Assembly: GCA_947306035.1 (NCBI GenBank)
Contig: CAMZFG010000011.1
Location: 1-12,715, forward strand
From: an uncultured Clostridia bacterium
Lineage (GTDB): Bacteria; Bacillota; Clostridia; Oscillospirales; CAG-272
Length of the DNA stretch: 12,715 nucleotides
Reading direction: 5' to 3'
How positions within the stretch are numbered: position 1 is the stretch's first letter; each line of letters begins with the position of its first letter. A program made the position numbers and the translations under genes. Shown piece by piece: positions 1 through 5,898 of this stretch. A model generated the notes under the pieces. That model was not told the DNA's origin. It saw nothing but the letters and a program-made list of their open reading frames with translations, and ran no database searches.

Positions 1-718
1 ATTCGGTCTTGTTGATGTGCTGACCGCCCGCGCCGCTGCTTTTGCAGGATTCCATAACGACGTCGGCGGGGTCGATCCTGACCTCTACCTCCTCGGCTTC
101 GGGCAAGACGGCCACCGTGACGGTGGAAGTCTGAATGCGCCCCTGCGATTCGGTGACGGGCACGCGCTGCACGCGATGCACGCCGGACTCGAATTTGAAG
201 CGGGCGTAAGCGCCCTCGCCGGACACCTGAAAGACCAGTTCTTTGTAGCCGCCGAGTTCCGTTTCGTTCTGCGAGAGGACGTGTACGGTAAAGCCGGCCG
301 CGGCCGCGTACATGGAATACATGCGAAAGAGATCGGCGGCGAACAGGGCCGCTTCCTCGCCGCCCGCGCCAGCGCGGATCTCGACGATGATATCGCGGTC
401 GTCGTTCTCGTCACGCGGCAGCAGGAGCAGACGCAGGCGCTCGGTCAACTCGGTCATTTGCTTTTTCGCGGTCTCCGCCTCTGCTTGCGCGAAAGCGCGC
501 AGCTCCGCGTCGGTGGTGTGTCCGGCCAGTTCCGACGCCTCGTTTGCCTCGCGTTCCGCCTGCAGCAGGGCGCGATACGCGGTGACGACGGGGGAAAGGC
601 GCTTGTATTCTTTCATAACGGCGGCCATGGCCTGTCCGTCGGCGGCGAGCGCCGGGTCGGCCGAGCGGGCTTCCAGTTCGCGGTAGCGGGCCTCGATCGC
701 CTGTAATTTGGAAAGCAT
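1..718 (-). CDS. prfA: Peptide chain release factor 1 (RF1), C-terminus cut by window edge
   Basis: Class I release factor that reads UAA and UAG stop codons in the ribosomal A site and triggers peptidyl-tRNA hydrolysis. The visible 239 codons begin MLSKLQAIEARYRELEAR. They include the stop-codon recognition tripeptide as PVT at residues 187-189 within RVPVTESQGRIQTS; the P-x-T form is typical of RF1, whereas RF2 has SPF. The catalytic GGQ loop follows as SGAGGQHINKT, with Gln at about residue 233, very close to its position in E. coli RF1. The last third of the protein lies beyond position 1. The ATG start shares one base with the TGA stop of the aminopeptidase gene (TGATG), and no Shine-Dalgarno is visible in the preceding 20 nt, so translation is probably coupled. 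Identity is very secure. Confidence 0.97.
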   Translation of the reverse strand, partial: MLSKLQAIEARYRELEARSADPALAADGQAMAAVMKEYKRLSPVVTAYRALLQAEREANEASELAGHTTDAELRAFAQAEAETAKKQMTELTERLRLLLLPRDENDDRDIIVEIRAGAGGEEAALFAADLFRMYSMYAAAAGFTVHVLSQNETELGGYKELVFQVSGEGAYARFKFESGVHRVQRVPVTESQGRIQTSTVTVAVLPEAEEVEVRIDPADVVMESCKSSGAGGQHINKTE

Positions 719-2106
719 CAGGCGCGGCAGAAGGCGCAGAACGCGCGGAAGGCCTCGTACAGGTCGACTTTGGCAATGACCTCGTAGGGCGCGTGCATGG
801 AGATGACGGGCACGCCGAGATCGACGGTCTCCACGTTGTGACCGGCCATGAATTTGGCAACGGTGCCGCCGCCGCCCTGGTCGACTTTGCCGAGTTCGCC
901 GGCCTGCCAGACGACGTTCTCCTTATCCATCACGCCGCGCAGCCAGCCGATGTATTCGGCGTTGGCGTCGTTGGTGCCGGATTTACCGCGCGCGCCGGTG
1001 TATTTGGTCAGCACGACGCCGCCGGCAAGCAGGGGGGTGTTGCGTTTTTCGAACGCGTCGGCGAAATTGGGGTCAAAGGCGGCCGAAACGTCGGCCGACA
1101 GGCATTTGGAATGCGCGCGCACAACGGCGGGGTCGCCGCCGAGCGCCACGGCGATCTCGTTGACGAGATCGAGAAAGACGTCGCATTTCATGCCCGTGCT
1201 GCCCTCGCTGCCGATTTCCTCTTTGTCGGCCAGTACGCACATCAGGGTGTGGGTGGGGGCGGGATCCTCGAACATGGAGAGCAAAGCGGGATAGGCGCAG
1301 ACGCGGTCGTCGTGACCGTAAGCGCCGATCAGAGCCCGGTCAAAGCCGATGTCGCGGGCTTTGAGAGCGGGCACGGCCGAGATCTCGGCCGTGAGAAAAT
1401 CGGCCTCGGTGACGCCGTATTTTTCGTTGAGCAGCGCCAGCACGTTCAGTTTGACGGCGTCGCTCTCGTCGCCTTCATAGGGGCGGTTGCCGACCAGCAC
1501 GTTCAGTTTTTCGCCGGGAATGGCCTCGCCGAGCGGCTTCTGATCCGTATCGTGGCCGAGGTGGGGCAACAGATCGTTGATGTAGAACACGGGGTCGTTC
1601 TCGTCTTCGCCGATGCAGACCTCTGCCGTGGAGCCGTCCGCCTTGACGATGACGCCGTGCAGCGCCAGCGGTACGGTGACCCATTGATATTTGCGGATGC
1701 CGCCGTAGTAGTGCGTTTTGAAAAACGCCATGCCGCCGTCTTCGTAAACGGGGCATTGCTTGAGATCGAGACGCGGCGAGTCGATGTGCGCGGCGGAAAT
1801 GCGGATGCCGTTCTCGATGTTCTCGGTGCCGACGGTGAAGAGGTACAGATTTTTGCCGCGGTTGTTGAAGTAGTATTTGTCGCCTGCCGCCAGGGTCTGC
1901 CCCATGGTATAGGGACGAAAACCGTTTTGCTCGGCCAGGCGCACGGCGGCCTTCACGGCTTCGCGCTCGGTCTTGGCCTCGTCGAGATACGCGGCGTATC
2001 CCTTTGCAAACGCAAAGGCGCGGTCGATCTCGTCGCCGTCGGCGGCTTCATACACGCTCTTTTTGGTGTAAAACAGGGCTTCTTTCAGTTCTTTTGCGTC
2101 TTTCAT
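718..2106 (-). CDS. M18 family zinc aminopeptidase
   Basis: Cytosolic metallo-aminopeptidase of 462 residues that removes N-terminal residues from peptides, normal length for bacterial family M18 (aspartyl aminopeptidase / aminopeptidase I, ApeA/ApeB-like). The zinc-site motifs are all visible: AHIDSPR (His107, Asp109), GHDDR (Asp266/267, bridging Asp), DKEEIGSEG (Glu297/298, catalytic base and ligand), SADVSAAFDPN (Asp339) and ISMHAPYEV (His438). The ATG overlaps the upstream transglycosylase stop as ATGA and has its own strong AAAGGAG site at 2113-2119, 6 nt away, so it can initiate independently. No signal peptide is present. Substrate preference cannot be read from sequence, so I give no specific symbol. 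It is the third gene of the coaE operon and its TGA stop overlaps the prfA start. Confidence 0.93.
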   Translation of the reverse strand: MKDAKELKEALFYTKKSVYEAADGDEIDRAFAFAKGYAAYLDEAKTEREAVKAAVRLAEQNGFRPYTMGQTLAAGDKYYFNNRGKNLYLFTVGTENIENGIRISAAHIDSPRLDLKQCPVYEDGGMAFFKTHYYGGIRKYQWVTVPLALHGVIVKADGSTAEVCIGEDENDPVFYINDLLPHLGHDTDQKPLGEAIPGEKLNVLVGNRPYEGDESDAVKLNVLALLNEKYGVTEADFLTAEISAVPALKARDIGFDRALIGAYGHDDRVCAYPALLSMFEDPAPTHTLMCVLADKEEIGSEGSTGMKCDVFLDLVNEIAVALGGDPAVVRAHSKCLSADVSAAFDPNFADAFEKRNTPLLAGGVVLTKYTGARGKSGTNDANAEYIGWLRGVMDKENVVWQAGELGKVDQGGGGTVAKFMAGHNVETVDLGVPVISMHAPYEVIAKVDLYEAFRAFCAFCRA

Positions 2107-2666
2107 GCTGTACTCCTTTGATCCGGCTGATCGTTTTTGTATTTTTCGTATGCGCGAAGCACTTTCGTCACATACCGTTCGGTTTCGGGATAGGGGATAT
2201 GCGTCAGGCGCCCGCCCTCGGCGAGCGTCGGATCGTCAAGCCAGGAGAGAACGCGCCCTTCGCCCGCGTTGTAGGCGGCGAGCGCCGTCGGCCAGTCGCC
2301 GAACGTTTCGTAGAGCCGCGCGAGATAGAACGTTCCGCAGCGGATGTTGACGGCGGGCGTGAAGATCGCCTCGGCGGGCAGCGCCTCGCCGAGTTCGCCG
2401 CAGAGATAGGCAAACGTCTCCGGCAGCAGCTGCATATAACCGACGGCGCCCGCTTTTGAGACGGCGTCGGCTTCAAAATCGCTCTCCGTGCGGATGACCG
2501 CCAAAATCAGGGCGTAGGGCACTCCGAAAGCGTCGGAGGCGGCCGCGACGTCACCCGCCACGCGGCGCACGGCCAGACGGCGGCGCAGCGCGGCTGACAG
2601 CGGTATGGCGGAAAAGAGCAATGCCGCCGTGATAAGAAAGATCAGCGTTTTTCGTTTTGCGTTCAA
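2103..2666 (-). CDS. Lytic transglycosylase (SLT domain, membrane-anchored or secreted)
   Basis: Peptidoglycan lytic transglycosylase of 187 residues, expected outside the membrane, cleaving MurNAc-GlcNAc bonds with formation of 1,6-anhydroMurNAc. A basic N-terminus (MNAKRK) is followed by a hydrophobic segment at about residues 8-26, a signal anchor or signal peptide without a lipobox. The SLT fold follows: catalytic Glu61 in VIRTESDF, then GAVGYMQLLPET (residues 73-84), ALAAYNAGEGRV (128-139) and HIPYPETERYV (156-166), all typical of the Slt70/MltC-like family. The chosen start is a TTG whose last two bases overlap the coaE stop (TTGA). A modest GGGGTG about 8 nt upstream could serve as ribosome binding site. 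The next Met (78) would remove both the membrane segment and the catalytic Glu, which supports TTG. Lytic transglycosylase genes often follow coaE in Clostridia. Confidence 0.92.
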   Translation of the reverse strand: MNAKRKTLIFLITAALLFSAIPLSAALRRRLAVRRVAGDVAAASDAFGVPYALILAVIRTESDFEADAVSKAGAVGYMQLLPETFAYLCGELGEALPAEAIFTPAVNIRCGTFYLARLYETFGDWPTALAAYNAGEGRVLSWLDDPTLAEGGRLTHIPYPETERYVTKVLRAYEKYKNDQPDQRSTA

Positions 2667-3274
2667 GACAATCCCACCCCGGAACGGAGAAGGAAAGCGC
2701 GCACTTCGTTTGCCACGATGCTTTCATCCCCGTTATTTTCGAGAATGAGATCGCATCGCGCGCGGTAAAAATCGTCGTCTTTCTGCGCGCAAAGACGGGC
2801 GGACGCCGCCGCCTCGTCGATGCCGTCCCGGCGCATGATGCGGCGCAGACGGTGCGCGCGGTCGGCCAGCACGCCGATGACAAGATCACATTCCCGTTCG
2901 GCGCCGGCTTCAAAGAGCTGCGGCGCGTCGAACAGAACGGCCCGCACGCCGCGGCGGCGGTAATTTTCTGTCTCTTCGCGCACCTGCGCCATAACATATT
3001 TATGGGTGATCTCGTTCAAAGTATGCAGTCGGCTCGGCGTGTCCGGTCTGCCGAACACGGCGGCGCCTAGTTTCTTGCGGTCGACAAAGCCCGCCTCGTT
3101 CAGAATGTCGCGGCCGAACGCGCTTGCCAGTTCGTCGGTGCAGGGGCCTTTTGCGGCGAGAATGCCGTGATAGACGCGATCCGCGTCGATGGCGGGAATG
3201 CCGTAAGCGGCAAAAAAGCCGGCGACCGTACTTTTGCCGGCGCCGCTCGGGCCCGTCAGACCGATGATCTTCAC
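2663..3274 (-). CDS. coaE: Dephospho-CoA kinase
   Basis: Phosphorylates the 3'-hydroxyl of dephospho-CoA with ATP, the last step of coenzyme A synthesis in the cytosol. The 203-residue product matches the family's usual length of about 200. It has the N-terminal P-loop GLTGPSGAGKST (Lys14), the substrate-site segment IDADRVYH (residues 29-36), the nucleotide-kinase strand VLFDAPQLFEAG (113-124) and a C-terminal helix ending SGVGLS. The start is GTG at 3274, placed directly before the P-loop strand and 9 nt after AAAGGAG (3284-3290). Reading further upstream would add a 21-residue tail running into the promoter. P-loop and DAPQLFE differ slightly from the common GGIGSGKST and DIPLLFE forms but keep the key residues. 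It is the first gene of a minus-strand operon with its own promoter. Confidence 0.95.
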   Translation of the reverse strand: MKIIGLTGPSGAGKSTVAGFFAAYGIPAIDADRVYHGILAAKGPCTDELASAFGRDILNEAGFVDRKKLGAAVFGRPDTPSRLHTLNEITHKYVMAQVREETENYRRRGVRAVLFDAPQLFEAGAERECDLVIGVLADRAHRLRRIMRRDGIDEAAASARLCAQKDDDFYRARCDLILENNGDESIVANEVRAFLLRSGVGLS

Positions 3275-3283
3275 CGCGCGACA

Positions 3284-3290
3284 CTCCTTT
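3284..3290 (-). promoter_or_regulatory. Ribosome binding site fixing the coaE GTG start
   Basis: AAAGGAG on the minus strand, 9 nt before the GTG at 3274-3272. It supports GTG over any longer frame reaching into the promoter. Confidence 0.85.
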
Positions 3291-3308
3291 TTGCGATAAT
3301 TTTTTATT

Positions 3309-3337
3309 ATTATACTACATCTTGTGGCAAATTGCAA
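3309..3337 (-). promoter_or_regulatory. Sigma-A-type promoter of the coaE operon
   Basis: Minus strand: -35 TTGCAA at 3332-3337, a 17-nt spacer, and a perfect -10 TATAAT at 3309-3314, preceded by ATGTAG. The predicted transcript starts near 3302, leaving a leader of about 28 nt before the coaE GTG. It would drive coaE, the transglycosylase, the aminopeptidase and prfA. The -10 context ATGTAGTATAATAAT recurs exactly before secA. Confidence 0.85.
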
Positions 3338-3368
3338 GAGTTAAACACAATGTTGTAAAGATTACGTC

Positions 3369-3397
3369 TTGAATTTTTCGCGCTTATCGGCTATAAT
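3369..3397 (+). promoter_or_regulatory. Sigma-A-type promoter of the HAD-murB-whiA-dnaE unit
   Basis: Plus strand: -35 TTGAAT at 3369-3374, a 17-nt spacer, and -10 TATAAT at 3392-3397. The predicted start near 3404 leaves only about 16 nt before the ATG at 3420, so the leader holds little beyond the ribosome binding site. The two divergent -35 boxes are 31 nt apart, so a regulator bound between them could affect both directions. Confidence 0.85.
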
Positions 3398-3419
3398 AAG
3401 AAAAAAGGCAGGGATCAAC

Positions 3420-4103
3420 ATGCGATATACCACGGTACTGTTCGACGCGGACAATACGCTGCTCGATTTTTCGCGAGCGGAGCGCGCGGCCCTTTGCGAC
3501 GCGCTTTCGGCCTTCGGCGTGACGCCGGACGAGGAAAAAGTGCGGCGCTACAGCGCCGTCAACGACATGATGTGGAAAAAGCTGGAGCGCGGCGAGATCG
3601 GCAAAGCCGACCTGCGCGTGGAACGCTTTGCCGTTTTTTGCCGTTTGTACGATCTGACCGTCGACGTGCCGGCGCTGGCCACGGCCTATACCGATCGCCT
3701 CTCCGAAAAAGCGTTTCTGATGCCGGGGGCGCTTGCGACCTGCCGGGCGCTGGCGGCGCATTGCGATCTTTACGTCATCACCAACGGGCTGCGTACCGTG
3801 CAGGAAAAACGATTTGCCGCCACGCCCCTCTATCCGCTGTTCAAAGGTTCGTTCATCTCCGAGGTCGTGGGCGCGGAAAAACCCGACCCCGCCTTTTTCG
3901 CGGCGGTCGCGCACGCCATCGACGGCTTTGAAGCCGCAAAGACGCTCGTGGTGGGAGATTCGCTGACTTCCGATATCGCGGGCGGTATCGCGGCGGGGCT
4001 GGACACCTGCTGGTTCAATCCGAAGCACCTGGAAAATCCGGGCCTGCCCGTGACCTTTACCGTAGATCGGCTGGAAGACCTCATCCCGCCGATCCTTGCG
4101 TGA
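3420..4103 (+). CDS. HAD-superfamily phosphatase, YjjG/YfnB-type nucleotidase
   Basis: Cytosolic Mg-dependent phosphatase of 227 residues, closely resembling E. coli YjjG, a 5'-nucleotidase acting on non-canonical pyrimidine nucleotides. HAD motifs are in order: motif I FDADNTLLDF (Asp9 nucleophile, Asp11 acid/base), motif II VITNG (Thr121), motif III with Lys154 in GAEKPDP, motif IV VVGDSLTSDIAGG (Asp180, Asp185). The helical C1 cap spans roughly residues 17-90. The C-terminal stretch GGIAAGLDTCWFNPKH strongly recalls YjjG. I chose the ATG at 3420, 5 nt after AGGGA (3410-3414). A TTG at 3369 in the same frame lies inside the -35 box and upstream of the predicted transcript start, so it is excluded. 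The TGA stop overlaps the murB start. The exact substrate is inference from family resemblance. Confidence 0.9.
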   Translation: MRYTTVLFDADNTLLDFSRAERAALCDALSAFGVTPDEEKVRRYSAVNDMMWKKLERGEIGKADLRVERFAVFCRLYDLTVDVPALATAYTDRLSEKAFLMPGALATCRALAAHCDLYVITNGLRTVQEKRFAATPLYPLFKGSFISEVVGAEKPDPAFFAAVAHAIDGFEAAKTLVVGDSLTSDIAGGIAAGLDTCWFNPKHLENPGLPVTFTVDRLEDLIPPILA

Positions 4104-5017
4104 ACGCCGCGTTTGAGGACGTATTGAAAGAGCGGGGCATACCGTTTTTGAACGGCGTGCCGACCGCCGGACTGTGCACCTTCCGCATCGGCGGGCCGTG
4201 CAAACGCCTGATCCGCCCGCGCTGTGCGGGGGAACTGATCGCCGCCGTGCGCGCCGCCAAACGGTGCGGCGAACCCTACGCCGTGATCGGCGGCGGCAGC
4301 AACGTGCTGTTCTGCGACGGCATCGAGGCCGTTTCGCTGATCTCGACCCGCGGTATAAACGGCGTCACGGAGGTGCGCCCCGACGCCTGGCGAGTGGGCG
4401 CGGGCGTGCTGCTGCCGCGCCTTGCGCACCTGGTCGGTCGGGCCGGATTTGACGACATGACCTTTGCCTGCGGCATACCCGGAACGGTGGGCGGCGGGAT
4501 CGTGATGAACGCCGGCGCACACGGAAAATGCCTCGGCCCACGCATCAAAAGCGTGCTGGCCTATGATCCCGAACACGACGAATTGAAAACCTATTTTCAA
4601 AAAGAATTGAACATATCTTATCGTAAAACGATTTTTCAAGGCAATAACGAGATCGTTCTGGACGCCGTGCTGACGTGGGCGGAGCCGGAAGATCCCACCG
4701 TGATCGCCGCGCGGGCAGACGCGCTGCTTGCCGCGCGCAGGGCCGCGCAGCCCGTCTCGGAGCCGAGCGCCGGATCGACCTTTCGGCGCCCCTCGCCGGA
4801 GGTGCCGCTCGGCAGGATCTTTGACGAACTCGGATTGAAGGGTCTGACGCGCGGCGGCGCCGCCGTCTCCGAAAAACACGCCGGTTTCATCGTCAACAAA
4901 GGCGGCGCGACAGCCGCCGACGTGCTGGCTTTGATCGGGGAAATACAGACGATCACGCAAAAAGAAAGAGGATTTCGGCCTGTGCCGGAACTGTGCCGCA
5001 TTCCGGAGGAAGTATGA
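4100..5017 (+). CDS. murB: UDP-N-acetylenolpyruvoylglucosamine reductase
   Basis: FAD enzyme that reduces UDP-GlcNAc-enolpyruvate with NADPH to UDP-MurNAc, the second committed step of peptidoglycan precursor synthesis in the cytosol. The 305 residues show FAD-binding motifs FRIGGPCKRLIRP (28-40) and VIGGGSNVL (62-70), GIPGTVGGGIVMNAGAHG (125-142), the active-site YRK (174-176), PSAGSTFRRP with the proton-donor Ser226, VSEKHAGFIVNKGGAT (256-271), and near the C-terminus PVPELCRI with Glu297, the likely catalytic acid. The length and the short YRK segment fit type II MurB. The start is GTG at 4100, overlapping the HAD stop as GTGA with no Shine-Dalgarno, so translation should depend on the upstream gene. 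Its stop overlaps the whiA start. An A/T-rich patch lies at about 4580-4655. Confidence 0.96.
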   Translation: MNAAFEDVLKERGIPFLNGVPTAGLCTFRIGGPCKRLIRPRCAGELIAAVRAAKRCGEPYAVIGGGSNVLFCDGIEAVSLISTRGINGVTEVRPDAWRVGAGVLLPRLAHLVGRAGFDDMTFACGIPGTVGGGIVMNAGAHGKCLGPRIKSVLAYDPEHDELKTYFQKELNISYRKTIFQGNNEIVLDAVLTWAEPEDPTVIAARADALLAARRAAQPVSEPSAGSTFRRPSPEVPLGRIFDELGLKGLTRGGAAVSEKHAGFIVNKGGATAADVLALIGEIQTITQKERGFRPVPELCRIPEEV

Positions 5018-5865
5018 ACTATTCGCTTGCACTCAAAGAGGAATTGATCGCGGGGGCGCCGCACGCCGCCTGTTGTCGGCGCGCCTATCTGCGCGGCCTC
5101 TTTTTCGACGCGGGCGAAACGAGGAGCGGCGGCATCGCGCTGCGTATTTCCGCGCTGTGCGCAAGAGAAGAAGCGGCGCGCATGTATCACGAGTTGTACC
5201 GGCGCGAAGCGCTGGCGAGCGGCACGGTGCTGCTGTTTTCCTGCGACGCGCTGTACCGCGACCTGACGGCGGGGCCGCCCGTTTTCAAGTGCGAGCGCTG
5301 CGCCGCGCACTTTTTGCGCGGGCTGACGGTGGCTTACGGCTCCGTGACCGACCCCGAAACGGCCTATCACCTGGAATATACGCTGCACGATCCGACCGAA
5401 CTGCCGTTCCTGACGGACTTTTTCGCCGAGCGCGCCTGGCAGATCAAGAGCCGCCGGCACCGCGACGGCATCGGCCTTTACTGCAAGAACAGCACGACGA
5501 TCGAGGAGATCCTCACCTATATGGGCGCCAACAACGCGCTGTTCGCGCTGATGAACGCCAAGATCGCGCGGGACATCCGCAACGAGGAGAACCGCGCCAC
5601 CAACTGCGTGACGACCAACATCGGCAAAGCGGTCGACGCGGCGGCCAAAACGCTGGAGGCGATCGCCGCCATCCGCGCCGCGGGCGCTTTTGAGCGCATG
5701 CCCGTCAAATGGCAGCAAACGGCCCGCCTGCGGGAGGACAACCCCGACGCCACGCTGACGGAACTGGCGCTGCTGCACGACCCGCCCATAACGAAATCGG
5801 GTCTCAATCACCGCCTGCAGAACATGGCGGACTACGCCGCGCAGCTGAAAAAAACCCACGTCTGA
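5014..5865 (+). CDS. whiA: WhiA-family DNA-binding protein, compact form
   Basis: Homologue of WhiA, a DNA-binding protein with a degenerate LAGLIDADG-type N-terminal half and a C-terminal helix-turn-helix. It is a sporulation-division transcription factor in Streptomyces and affects division and chromosome segregation in Bacillus. Visible: AYLRGLFFDAG (24-34) and FLRGLTVAYGSVTDPETAYHLE (split over 100-121), the two half-domain cores; the basic, conserved MNAKIARDIRNEENRATNC region (180-198); TTNIGKAVDAAAKTLEAI (200-217); and the HTH end with PPITKSGLNHRLQNM (257-271). At 283 residues it is about 30 shorter than B. subtilis WhiA, the loss lying mainly between residues 65 and 98. The ATG overlaps the murB stop (ATGA) and follows GGAGGA at 5005-5010. 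rapZ and yvcK, usual neighbours in Bacillota, are absent here. Confidence 0.93.
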   Translation: MNYSLALKEELIAGAPHAACCRRAYLRGLFFDAGETRSGGIALRISALCAREEAARMYHELYRREALASGTVLLFSCDALYRDLTAGPPVFKCERCAAHFLRGLTVAYGSVTDPETAYHLEYTLHDPTELPFLTDFFAERAWQIKSRRHRDGIGLYCKNSTTIEEILTYMGANNALFALMNAKIARDIRNEENRATNCVTTNIGKAVDAAAKTLEAIAAIRAAGAFERMPVKWQQTARLREDNPDATLTELALLHDPPITKSGLNHRLQNMADYAAQLKKTHV

Positions 5866-5898
5866 AGAACGGAAAGTACAAAAGAAAGGAGAACCGCC

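Noticed and set aside
793..2121. Open frame of 442 codons on the plus strand opposite the aminopeptidase
   Set aside because: Shadow of the M18 gene, whose zinc motifs and AAAGGAG site make the minus strand the coding one.
3275..3337. 21-residue N-terminal extension of CoaE
   Set aside because: It would be encoded by the promoter and leader. CoaE proteins begin right at the P-loop strand, and AAAGGAG is correctly placed for the GTG.
3338..3368. ACAATGTTGT inverted repeat between the divergent coaE and HAD promoters
   Set aside because: Only 4 bp per arm and no extension on either side, so it is too short to call an operator.
3369..3419. Upstream TTG start for the HAD gene
   Set aside because: The TTG is the first half of the -35 box, and the predicted transcript begins downstream of it.
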